A stretch of DNA of 8,921 nt, taken from assembly GCA_965368335.1 (NCBI GenBank), contig CBDUMN010000124.1:1-8921 (forward strand), in the 5' to 3' direction. A program made the position numbers and the translations under genes. Below the pieces are notes generated by a model that saw only the letters and a program-made list of their open reading frames with translations, was not told the DNA's origin and searched no databases. Of this stretch, positions 1 to 5,479 are shown one piece after another; the stretch's first letter is position 1, and every line of letters begins with the position of its first letter. Origin of the DNA: CBDUMN01 sp965368335 (GTDB lineage Bacteria > Pseudomonadota > Alphaproteobacteria > Rhodospirillales > JAPHRK01).

Positions 1-1
1 C

Positions 2-301
2 GCCATCGCCCTGCCGGTGGGGTTTGAAGCTCAAGTCCGGCCGCGCTCAGGGCTGGCCGCAAAAAATGGTGTCACCGTGCTCAATAGTCCCGGCACGATC
101 GATGCGGACTATCGCGGCGAAATTAAAGTGATTTTGATTAATCACGGCAAGGAGGCTTTTACTGTCGAACGGGGAATGCGGATCGCCCAAATGGTGGTTG
201 CGCCCGTTACGTCGGTGGCCTGGAAAGCCGTCGAGAACCTCGATGAAACGGCCCGGGGTGCGGGTGGTTTCGGCTCGACGGGAACAAAAACGGAAAAATA
301 G
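2..301 (+). CDS. dut: Deoxyuridine 5'-triphosphate nucleotidohydrolase (dUTPase), C-terminal part
   Basis: dUTPase hydrolyses dUTP to dUMP and pyrophosphate in the cytosol. This keeps uracil out of DNA and supplies dUMP for thymidylate synthesis. The gene is cut by the left window edge; the reading frame is open from base 2, and about 99 residues are visible. Conserved motifs of the trimeric family follow in order: PRSGLA (motif II), GTIDADYRGEI (motif III, with the catalytic Asp and the uracil-stacking Tyr), RGMRIAQMVVAPV (motif IV) and the Gly-rich ARGAGGFGSTG tail (motif V), which closes over the nucleotide. Motif I lies outside the window. The rrf2 gene begins 27 nt after the stop with no terminator between, so read-through from dut is plausible. 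Identity is secure from the motifs; only the start is missing. Confidence 0.96.
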   Translation, partial: AIALPVGFEAQVRPRSGLAAKNGVTVLNSPGTIDADYRGEIKVILINHGKEAFTVERGMRIAQMVVAPVTSVAWKAVENLDETARGAGGFGSTGTKTEK

Positions 302-328
302 ACGAAAAGAGGTAGGGGAAGTTTAGTC

Positions 329-784
329 ATGTTGCGTTTGTCCAAGAAGATGCTGTTTGCCATTGAGGCGGTACTTGATATCGCCTATCACGCAGGCGGC
401 GAACCGGTGCAAAGCCGGGAGATTACCCGCCGCCAGGGCATTCCCCGGCGGTATCTGGAGCAGGCTCTTCAGCAATTGGTGCGCGATCAGGTTCTGATCG
501 GCGTGCGGGGGCCGCGCGGCGGCTACCGGCTGGCGCGGGAGCGGCGGCGGATTTCTGTCGGCGATATCGTCCGTGTGGTGCGGCGCATGGAAACTTCCGA
601 CGATCCGATTCACGACGAGGCGGGATCGGAGCTTGGTCATGCGGTCGTCCGTCCACTGTGGATGGAGTTGCAGGAAGAAGTGATGAAGCAGCTCGATACC
701 GTGACCATCGACGACCTTTGCACTCGGGCTCATCAGGCCAATATCAAGAGCGAAGGGCGTGAGCACCTGGACTTCTCCATTTAA
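329..784 (+). CDS. Rrf2-family transcriptional regulator (no Fe-S cysteine triad)
   Basis: A 151-residue DNA-binding regulator. Residues 1-80 form the Rrf2 winged helix-turn-helix: the MLRLSKK start, helices around 10-22, a recognition region near 29-50 (SREITRRQGIPRRYLEQAL), and the wing with the typical GVRGPRGGYRLAR at 58-70. The C-terminal half is a helical dimerisation segment. The three cysteines that bind the cluster in IscR, expected around residues 90-105, are absent; the region reads METSDDPIHDEAGSEL. The only cysteine is C131, so a classical [2Fe-2S] sensor is unlikely. An AGGGGA Shine-Dalgarno at 314-319 supports the ATG. The gene sits directly before cysK, as expected for a regulator of cysteine or sulfur metabolism. 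Known cluster-less Rrf2 proteins include CymR, which senses cysteine status through CysK in Bacillus. Whether this protein does so is inference. Confidence 0.92.
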   Translation: MLRLSKKMLFAIEAVLDIAYHAGGEPVQSREITRRQGIPRRYLEQALQQLVRDQVLIGVRGPRGGYRLARERRRISVGDIVRVVRRMETSDDPIHDEAGSELGHAVVRPLWMELQEEVMKQLDTVTIDDLCTRAHQANIKSEGREHLDFSI

Positions 785-796
785 ACCGGAGACGCT

Positions 797-808
797 GCGG
801 GCGCCCGC
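797..808. repeat. Perfect 12-bp GC palindrome after the rrf2 stop
   Basis: GCGGGCGCCCGC is self-complementary over all 12 bases and lies 12 nt after the rrf2 stop, just before the putative cysK promoter. As RNA it can fold only a 4-bp stem with a 4-nt loop, and no T-run follows, so it is a poor intrinsic terminator. It could be a protein-binding site or chance in GC-rich DNA. Confidence 0.4.
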
Positions 809-834
809 TTGAAAAAACTTGTGAAATCTATAAA
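808..834 (+). promoter_or_regulatory. Putative cysK promoter
   Basis: A CTTGAA element at 808-813 (reading also as TTGAAA at 809-814) is followed by a TATAAA at 829-834. The spacer is 14-15 nt, shorter than the optimal 17, so the -35 assignment is weak while the -10 is good. Predicted transcription would start near 841, giving a leader of about 43 nt. The -10 is embedded in an 18-nt motif (818-835) that recurs at 7908-7925. This promoter would allow cysK-moeB-dsrE to be expressed apart from dut. Confidence 0.45.
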
Positions 835-835
835 A
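818..835 (+). repeat. Promoter-like 18-mer, copy 1 (CTTGTGAAATCTATAAAA)
   Basis: This 18-nt stretch upstream of cysK matches 17 of 18 bases of a segment at 7908-7925 in the spacer between the phosphodiesterase and solute-binding-like genes. Both contain TATAAA, so the shared part may be a -10 region with its upstream flank, or a regulator site overlapping it. It is not obviously palindromic. Confidence 0.5.
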
Positions 836-883
836 CGGCTGCAACAAAAAGAGAAAAGCCGAAATTCAGTGTGGAGACGATAA

Positions 884-1858
884 ATGGCAGACGCTGGTGA
901 ATTCAGAGGCAAGATTTACGACAGCATCCTCGACACCGTCGGGGCGACGCCTCTGGTGCGGCTCGACCGGTTGGCGAAGGATAACGGCTGCAAGGGAACG
1001 GTCGTTGGAAAGTGCGAATTTTTTAACCCGCTGGCTTCGGTCAAGGACCGGATTGGGCTGGCGATGATCGATGCGGCCGAAGCCGATGGAACCTTGAAGC
1101 CGGGCGCGACGATTATTGAGCCGACTTCGGGCAATACCGGGATCGCCCTGGCTTTCGTTTGTGCGGCCAAAGGCTACCGATTGATCCTGACCATGCCGGA
1201 AACCATGTCGCTCGAACGGCGCAAGATGCTCTACCTGTTGGGCGCTGAGATCGAGCTGACGCCGGGCGCCAAGGGTATGAAAGGCGCCGTCGATAAAGCC
1301 AATGCTCTGGCCGAAGAAATCGATGGGGCCGTTGTTCTGCAGCAGTTCAACAATCCGGCCAACCCGGCCATTCACAAGTCCACCACGGCCGAGGAAATCT
1401 GGAAGGATACCGGCGGCAAGGTCGATGCGGTGATTAGCGGTGTGGGTACCGGCGGTACGCTTACGGGTATTGGGGCGGTGCTCAAAGAGCGCAACCCTGA
1501 CATCAAGATCATTGCCGTCGAACCCGAAGACAGCCCGGTGCTTTCTGGCGGGGTGCCGGGACCTCATAAAATTCAGGGGATTGGCGCGGGCTTCGTGCCC
1601 GGTGTCTTAGATGCCGATCTGGTCGATGAGATTTTGAAAATCGGCAATGAAACCGCTTTCGCCATGGCCCGTGCGGTGGCGAAAACCGAAGGTCTGCCGG
1701 TCGGCATTTCTTCGGGTGCGGCGTTGGCGGCGGCCATCGAGGTGGCCCAGCGCGATGAAATGGCGGGCAAGACAGTGGTCGCCATTCTGCCGTCGTTCGC
1801 CGAGCGCTATCTATCCACCGCCTTGTTCGAGGGGCTTGGCGGCGCGGTCGAGGCCTGA
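884..1858 (+). CDS. cysK: Cysteine synthase (O-acetylserine sulfhydrylase)
   Basis: This PLP enzyme joins O-acetyl-L-serine and sulfide to give L-cysteine and acetate, the last step of sulfate assimilation in the cytosol. The 324-residue length is normal for CysK. Motifs visible in order: the PLP-binding lysine K54 in ASVKDR; the substrate-binding loop TSGNTG at 81-86; the phosphate-binding loop GVGTGGT at 186-192; and GISSGAA at 274-280, whose serine contacts the pyridine nitrogen. The start has a GGAG Shine-Dalgarno at 873-876 with 7-nt spacing. The next gene begins 8 nt downstream, so cysK, moeB and dsrE very likely share a transcript. CysM (the thiosulfate-using isozyme) or a cystathionine beta-synthase-like enzyme are the main alternatives. 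The length, lack of a CBS domain and overall sequence favour CysK. The C-terminal PSFAERYLST replaces the enteric PDTGERYLST. Confidence 0.95.
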   Translation: MADAGEFRGKIYDSILDTVGATPLVRLDRLAKDNGCKGTVVGKCEFFNPLASVKDRIGLAMIDAAEADGTLKPGATIIEPTSGNTGIALAFVCAAKGYRLILTMPETMSLERRKMLYLLGAEIELTPGAKGMKGAVDKANALAEEIDGAVVLQQFNNPANPAIHKSTTAEEIWKDTGGKVDAVISGVGTGGTLTGIGAVLKERNPDIKIIAVEPEDSPVLSGGVPGPHKIQGIGAGFVPGVLDADLVDEILKIGNETAFAMARAVAKTEGLPVGISSGAALAAAIEVAQRDEMAGKTVVAILPSFAERYLSTALFEGLGGAVEA

Positions 1859-1866
1859 CGGCGGTC

Positions 1867-2664
1867 ATGGATTTCAGCGACGAGCAGGTCGAGCGGTACG
1901 CCCGGCATATTCTCCTGCCCGAGGTCGGCGGCATTGGGCAGGCCAAGCTCCTGGAGTCGAAGGTCTTGGTGGTCGGTGCGGGCGGCCTCGGTTCGCCCCT
2001 GCTGCTCTATCTGGCTGCGGCCGGGGTCGGAACCATCGGGGTGATCGACGCCGATACGGTCGATCTTTCCAACCTTCAGCGCCAGATCGTTCATACGACG
2101 GCAAGCGTCGGCTTGCCCAAGGTGGAGAGCGCAAAGAAAACCCTGGAAGCGATCAATCCGGACGTCAAGGTGGTCGAATATCGCGAGAAAATTACCGCGG
2201 CCAATGCGCTCGACATTATCAAAAATTATGATGTGGTGGCTGACGGGACCGATAACTTCCCAACCCGCTTTCTGGTCAACGACGCCTGCTATTTCGCCGG
2301 AAAAACGCTTATTTCGTCGGCCATTCTGCGCTTTGACGGACAGCTCTATACCTTCAAGGCGCATGAAGAGGGCGAAGACAAACCTTGCTATCGTTGCCTG
2401 TTTCGCGAGCCGCCGCCACCGGGGCAAATCCCCAGTTGCGCCGAGGCAGGCGTGTTGGGCGCGCTGTGCGGCACCATGGGTTCCCTTCAGGCGACCGAGG
2501 TTTTAAAAGAACTGATGGGAATCGGCGAGAGCATGGCCGGTAGCCTGATGATCTACGACGGTCTGGGTAGCGAGTTCCGCAAGGTGAAGATCAAGCGCGA
2601 CAAGGGCTGTCCCCTCTGCGGCGAAAACCCGGAAATTACGGACCTCTCGATCCATGAGCAGTGA
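1867..2664 (+). CDS. moeB: MoeB/ThiF-family sulfur-carrier adenylyltransferase
   Basis: An E1-like enzyme that adenylates the C-terminal Gly-Gly of a small sulfur-carrier protein (MoaD for molybdopterin, ThiS for thiamine, or CysO-like) so that sulfur can be added as a thiocarboxylate. The 265 residues are close to the usual single-domain MoeB length. Seen: the nucleotide loop GAGGLGS at 37-43; the acidic strand IDADTVDLSNLQRQ from 60, with the Arg used in adenylation; DGTDN at 126-130; a zinc site of two CxxC pairs (C174/C177 and C248/C251); and C191 in PSCAEAGVLG, at the usual conserved-cysteine position. There is no C-terminal rhodanese domain, so sulfur must come from another protein. Position between cysK and a DsrE-like gene suggests a sulfur-transfer role. 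MoeB, ThiF and HesA cannot be separated firmly from sequence alone. No carrier gene lies in the window. The upstream ribosome site is weak, consistent with coupling to cysK. Confidence 0.9.
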   Translation: MDFSDEQVERYARHILLPEVGGIGQAKLLESKVLVVGAGGLGSPLLLYLAAAGVGTIGVIDADTVDLSNLQRQIVHTTASVGLPKVESAKKTLEAINPDVKVVEYREKITAANALDIIKNYDVVADGTDNFPTRFLVNDACYFAGKTLISSAILRFDGQLYTFKAHEEGEDKPCYRCLFREPPPPGQIPSCAEAGVLGALCGTMGSLQATEVLKELMGIGESMAGSLMIYDGLGSEFRKVKIKRDKGCPLCGENPEITDLSIHEQ

Positions 2665-3100
2665 GCGAGGCCGTCCCGAAAAGCTTTCCGTCGTCGTTTT
2701 TTCCGGCGATTTCGACAAGGTTCACTATGCCCTGGTCATGGCGAGCGGGGCCCTGGCGACGGATACGCCGGTGACCCTGTTTTTCACCATGTGGGCCTGC
2801 AAGGCTTTGGAGAAACGTGACGAGGCTGGTATTCCCGGTTGGGCCAAGATGCCGGTGAGCCAAGAAAAAATCCTCGGTATCGATCTCGATAATCGCTTCC
2901 GGGAGCGTAAAGTGGCGACGTTTGAGGAAATGCTCGAAGCCTGCACCGCCCTCGGCTGCAAATTTATGGTCTGCGAAATGGGCCTCAAAGGCATCGGCAT
3001 GACGCCCGATCAGTTGCGCGACGACGTGACCATCGAGCCGGGTGGCATGGTGACGTTCTTAGACGACGCGCAAAAAGACGGTTCGGTCGTCTTCGTATAA
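2654..3100 (+). CDS. DsrE/DsrF/DrsH-like family protein (putative sulfur relay)
   Basis: A 148-residue soluble protein of the DsrE/DsrF/DrsH-like group (the DsrE_2 type). Members use conserved cysteines for sulfur transfer or have uncertain peroxiredoxin-like roles. Seen: a first beta-strand SVVVFSGDFDKVHYALVMASGA (11-32), an FFTMWACKAL segment with C49, and a C-terminal core LEACTALGCKFMVCEMGLKGIG with C97, C102 and C107. C107 sits where DsrE-fold proteins carry their acceptor cysteine. No signal peptide or membrane segment is evident. The ATG lies inside the last 11 nt of moeB, an overlap typical of translational coupling; no strong Shine-Dalgarno is seen. With cysK and moeB this points to handling of persulfide or carrier-bound sulfur, though the exact reaction is unknown. 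A terminator follows immediately. Confidence 0.85.
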   Translation: MSSERGRPEKLSVVVFSGDFDKVHYALVMASGALATDTPVTLFFTMWACKALEKRDEAGIPGWAKMPVSQEKILGIDLDNRFRERKVATFEEMLEACTALGCKFMVCEMGLKGIGMTPDQLRDDVTIEPGGMVTFLDDAQKDGSVVFV

Positions 3101-3130
3101 AAAAACGCCGCCCGGTGAGGGGCGGCGCTT
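3099..3130. terminator. Bidirectional intrinsic terminator between convergent genes
   Basis: The hairpin has an 8-bp perfect stem, CGCCGCCC (3106-3113) and GGGCGGCG (3120-3127), with a 6-nt loop. A run of A precedes it (3099-3105), giving a U-run on the minus strand; the plus strand has the weaker CTTCTT after it. It starts right at the dsrE stop and lies about 20 nt past the stop of the minus-strand dehydrogenase, so it can end both transcripts, more strongly on the minus strand. Confidence 0.85.
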
Positions 3131-3150
3131 CTTAGCTAAAAGCTCAAATT

Positions 3151-4140
3151 TTAGAACATGGTCTCGATAACCCGGTCCGGTGGGGTATGGCCGTCGGCGA
3201 AGGTCTGAATGTTGATGATCACCCGCTCGCCCATGTCGATGCGGCCTTCGATGGTGGCCGAACCCATGTGCGGCAGCAGCACTACGTTGTCCAGTTCCAG
3301 CAGCTTCGGATTGATCGCCGGTTCGTTTTCGAACACGTCGAGGCCCGCGCCGGCAATCTCGCCCTTGGCAAGCATCCGGGTTAGAGCGTTTTCATCGACC
3401 ACTTCGCCGCGCGAGGCGTTGACCACGATGGTGTGAGACTGGAGATGTTTCAACCGCCGGGCCGACAGCAGGTGATAGGTGGCCGGTGTGTGCGGGCAGT
3501 TGATCGACACCACGTCAACCCGGGCCAGCATCTGGTCGAGGCTTTCCCAGTAGGTGGCTTCCAAAGCGTTTTCCACGTCTTCGTGAACCCGGTGACGGTT
3601 GTGGTAATGAATCGACATGCCGAAGGCCTGGGCGCGCTTGGCGACGGCTTGGCCGATGCGACCCATACCGACGATGCCGAGGCGTTTGCCATGGATGCGG
3701 TGGCCCATCATCCAGGTTGGCGACCAGCCTTTCCATGCGCCGCTCCGGGCAATGCGTTCGCCTTCGGTCAGGCGGCGTGACGTGGCGATGATCAGGCCCA
3801 TGGTCATGTCGGCGGTATCTTCGGTCAACACGTCCGGCGTGTTGGAAACCGTGATGCCCTTGCGCTGAGCGGTCGCCAGATCGATATTGTCGACACCGGT
3901 GCCGAAGTTGGCGATCAGACGCAGCTTGGGACCGGCGGAAGAGAGGATGGAGGCATTGATCTTATCGGTCACGGTGGGAACCAGAACATCGGCCCGTTCG
4001 ACGGCTTCTTTCAGCTCGGCCTGAGACATGGGCCGGTCTTCAAGATTCAGCTCCACGTCGAACAATTCCATCATGCGGGTTTCGACCACGTCCGGCAATT
4101 TACGGGTCACCACGACCTTGGGTTTTATTTTTTGGACCAT
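3151..4140 (-). CDS. D-2-hydroxyacid dehydrogenase, glyoxylate/hydroxypyruvate reductase type
   Basis: A 329-residue NAD(P)-dependent enzyme that probably reduces glyoxylate to glycolate and hydroxypyruvate to D-glycerate. Features in order: the substrate-side ANFGTGVDNID at 77-87; the Rossmann loop GMGRIG at 158-163; HNRHR at 180-184, just after the second beta-strand of the cofactor domain; NASRGEVVDE at 241-250 with catalytic R244; DVFENEP at 268-274 with catalytic E273; and LPHMGSAT with catalytic H291. Basic residues after the second strand suggest NADPH rather than NADH, by analogy with GRHPR enzymes. Length fits that family; SerA would be longer, with an ACT domain. GAGG precedes the ATG with 5-nt spacing. 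The gene is transcribed alone, toward the shared terminator. FDH, phosphonate dehydrogenase and erythronate dehydrogenase are less likely. The symbol gyaR is often used, but the substrate is not provable here. Confidence 0.88.
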   Translation of the reverse strand: MVQKIKPKVVVTRKLPDVVETRMMELFDVELNLEDRPMSQAELKEAVERADVLVPTVTDKINASILSSAGPKLRLIANFGTGVDNIDLATAQRKGITVSNTPDVLTEDTADMTMGLIIATSRRLTEGERIARSGAWKGWSPTWMMGHRIHGKRLGIVGMGRIGQAVAKRAQAFGMSIHYHNRHRVHEDVENALEATYWESLDQMLARVDVVSINCPHTPATYHLLSARRLKHLQSHTIVVNASRGEVVDENALTRMLAKGEIAGAGLDVFENEPAINPKLLELDNVVLLPHMGSATIEGRIDMGERVIINIQTFADGHTPPDRVIETMF

Positions 4141-4175
4141 AAAGTCCTCTCTCTCTTAGAAACTGTTAACGAGAA

Positions 4176-4210
4176 TCCTGTTTTAATTGGCTCTAGAGAC
4201 GTTTGCAATG
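4176..4210 (-). promoter_or_regulatory. Possible promoter of the 2-hydroxyacid dehydrogenase gene
   Basis: On the minus strand TTGCAA is followed after 17 nt by TAAAAC (4 of 6 to the -10 consensus), upstream of the dehydrogenase start in the 117-nt divergent spacer. The spacer between the elements contains the small palindrome CTCTAGAG. The match is modest; the call rests on spacing and position. Confidence 0.3.
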
Positions 4211-4214
4211 GGCT

Positions 4215-4247
4215 CCGGCCAGAATGAATAGCCGGTTTTTGCTTTTT
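4215..4247 (+). terminator. Terminator-like hairpin in the leader of the SH3-domain gene
   Basis: CCGGC (4215-4219) and GCCGG (4231-4235) can pair across an 11-nt loop. T5 (4236-4240), GC and T6 follow directly. This has the form of a short intrinsic terminator only about 10-20 nt before the SH3 gene. With no gene on the plus strand upstream within the spacer, it may act as an attenuator in the leader or block stray antisense read-through from the dehydrogenase locus. The stem is short, so its strength is doubtful. Confidence 0.35.
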
Positions 4248-4257
4248 TGACGATGTA

Positions 4258-4842
4258 TTGAACGAGGTAATGAAGTTTTTGGGACGGTTTGGAGATTTTA
4301 AGTTTTTCGGTGGCTCGGGCCTGTTCGTCGCGCTGGCGGGGCTTGCGCTTTGTTTCACCACAGGGGTTATGACCGGTGCTGTGACGGGCTCCAGCGGGAC
4401 GGCGTTCGCCAACCAACATACCTCGGGGCTGCCGTTGCCCCGGTTCGTTTCTTTAAGGGCCGATGAGGTCAACATGCGGGCCGGGCCCAGCGTACGCTAC
4501 CCGGTGGAATGGGTCTATAAACGGCAAAATCTCCCGGTCGAGGTGATCGCCGAGTTCGATACCTGGCGCAAGGTGCGCGATCCTTTCGGCGGCCAGGGAT
4601 GGATTCACCGCTCCATGCTGTCGTCCAACCGCACGGCTGTGGTAATTGGTAAAGTGCGGACCCTCCGGGTGCATGCCGATACGCGGTCCCAGCCGGTGGC
4701 CAACGTGGAGCCCAATGCCGTGGGCAAGCTGATTGCCTGCGATAAAGACGATATCTGGTGCCGGGTCGATTTTAACGGCTACGACGGCTGGCTGCGCCGC
4801 AAGGAAATCTGGGGCGTCTATCCGCGCGAAGAGGTTAAGTAG
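4258..4842 (+). CDS. Exported protein with two bacterial SH3 domains
   Basis: A 194-residue secreted or periplasmic protein. The N-terminus has basic residues, a hydrophobic stretch (about 21-43: GLFVALAGLALCF and beyond) and a likely signal-peptidase site after AFA (residue 51). Two SH3b-like repeats follow: about 65-122, with the hallmark VNMRAGPS, a W-x-K-V strand and GGQGWIHRSML; and about 126-186, a diverged copy with TLRVHAD, WCRVDF and YDGWLRRKE. Two cysteines (C161, C168) lie in the second domain. Such domains usually bind cell-wall peptides or partner proteins; no catalytic domain is attached. The start is uncertain: TTG at 4258 lacks a good ribosome site, while ATG at 4270 has GAGG only 2 nt away. 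The frame is closed by a TGA at 4225-4227. The precise role is unknown. Confidence 0.85.
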   Translation: MNEVMKFLGRFGDFKFFGGSGLFVALAGLALCFTTGVMTGAVTGSSGTAFANQHTSGLPLPRFVSLRADEVNMRAGPSVRYPVEWVYKRQNLPVEVIAEFDTWRKVRDPFGGQGWIHRSMLSSNRTAVVIGKVRTLRVHADTRSQPVANVEPNAVGKLIACDKDDIWCRVDFNGYDGWLRRKEIWGVYPREEVK

Positions 4843-4873
4843 GTATTCTTTTGCGGCGTAACATTAAATTCAT

Positions 4874-4910
4874 AAAAAATGCCCGCCTCTTTAGTGAGGG
4901 CGGGCTTTTT
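4874..4910. terminator. Bidirectional intrinsic terminator between the SH3 gene and irr
   Basis: GCCCGCCTC (4881-4889) pairs with GAGGGCGGGC (4896-4905), with one bulged G and a 6-nt loop. TTTTT follows at 4906-4910, and an A6 run at 4874-4879 precedes it, giving a U-run on the other strand. It lies between two convergent stops (4842 and 4929), so it serves both genes. Confidence 0.9.
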
Positions 4911-4928
4911 GATGTAAGCTTGCGCGCT

Positions 4929-5336
4929 TTAGGCTGAAGCCAAGCGGACCACCACATCGACCTGTTTGATGGTCGTGCCTTCCGGTGCGGCGGGGAGTTG
5001 AGCGACGTTGAGCTGATCGCCCGGAATGTCGCAAAGCTCACCGGTGTCTTCGTAGAAAAAATGGTGGTGGGCGGAGATGTTGGTGTCGAAGTAGGAGCGT
5101 CCGGAATCGACGACGATTTCGCGGAGCAGCCGGGCTTCGGTGAATTGGTGGAGGGTATTGTAAACGGTTGCCAGGGAGACGCGGATCGAGCTGCCCAGCG
5201 CTTCGCTGTGAAGCTGCTCGGCGGTGATGTGGCGGTCGCCGTTTTCAAACAAAAGTTTGGCAAGAGCGAGTCTTTGGCGCGTCGGGCGCAGGCCGGCTGC
5301 GCGGAGGCGGTCGAGGACTTGAGTATAAGGTCTCAA
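4929..5336 (-). CDS. irr: Iron response regulator Irr (Fur superfamily)
   Basis: A 135-residue transcription factor that in Alphaproteobacteria controls haem synthesis, iron uptake and storage in response to haem and iron status. The N-terminal winged helix spans about 1-82: LRPTRQRLALAKLLF, then the recognition part VSLATVYNTLHQFTEARLL. The dimerisation domain has the Irr hallmark HHHFFYE (H90-H92, the His-rich haem/metal site), then GELCDIPGDQL and a VDVVVRL end. The haem-regulatory GCPWHD motif found near the N-terminus of the Bradyrhizobium protein is absent, as in many other Irr proteins. The start is TTG: an in-frame TGA lies five codons upstream (5349-5351), no ATG or GTG lies between, and an AAGGA Shine-Dalgarno sits 7 nt before the TTG. 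Fur, Mur, Zur and PerR are alternatives, but the HHHFFYE-DIPGD pattern and short C-terminus favour Irr. Confidence 0.9.
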   Translation of the reverse strand: MRPYTQVLDRLRAAGLRPTRQRLALAKLLFENGDRHITAEQLHSEALGSSIRVSLATVYNTLHQFTEARLLREIVVDSGRSYFDTNISAHHHFFYEDTGELCDIPGDQLNVAQLPAAPEGTTIKQVDVVVRLASA

Positions 5337-5362
5337 GGCGTGATCCTTTCATTTTATTTTTG

Positions 5363-5386
5363 CTTAGAATCGGCCTAATAACCGAT
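5363..5386. promoter_or_regulatory. Candidate Irr-box-like (ICE) element upstream of irr
   Basis: CTTAGAATCGGCCTAAT at 5363-5379 resembles the known Irr control element TTTAGAA-N3-TTCTAAA: 6 of 7 bases fit the left half and 4 of 7 the right. It overlaps a second inverted repeat, ATCGG-N8-CCGAT (5369-5386). It lies 27-43 nt before the irr start, where autoregulation could act. The right half is poor, so this is a candidate only. Confidence 0.35.
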
Positions 5387-5479
5387 CCAGAAATCTCTTG
5401 GTACTACCCAGGTAATTGTTATTGTTGTTAAAAGTACCGTAGATTTAAATTTTAAGCAATATAACTAACGTTCTAAGCC

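Noticed and set aside
323..847. Long minus-strand reading frame opposite the Rrf2 gene
   Set aside because: It overlaps a well-supported regulator, its translation is proline/histidine-rich with no family pattern, and it is a typical antisense shadow in GC-rich DNA.
836..861. CGGCT...AGCCG inverted repeat in the cysK leader as an attenuator
   Set aside because: A 5-bp stem with a 16-nt loop and no T-run; too weak to call a regulatory hairpin.
866..1567. 233-codon minus-strand frame opposite cysK
   Set aside because: cysK is certain on the plus strand; the antisense frame shows no recognisable domain or ribosome site.
1647..2231. 194-codon plus-strand frame spanning the cysK-moeB junction
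   Set aside because: It overlaps both genes in another frame and is rich in Arg/Pro/Trp, as expected of a frame-shifted shadow.
1807..2427. 206-codon minus-strand frame opposite moeB
   Set aside because: moeB has all family motifs on the plus strand; the antisense translation is unrecognisable.
4998..5378. Plus-strand frame opposite irr
   Set aside because: Irr is clear on the minus strand; the antisense product has no recognisable features.
5400..5438. GGTACT...AGTACC inverted repeat in the irr spacer
   Set aside because: Only 6 bp per arm, 27 nt apart, in AT-rich DNA; not distinguishable from chance.
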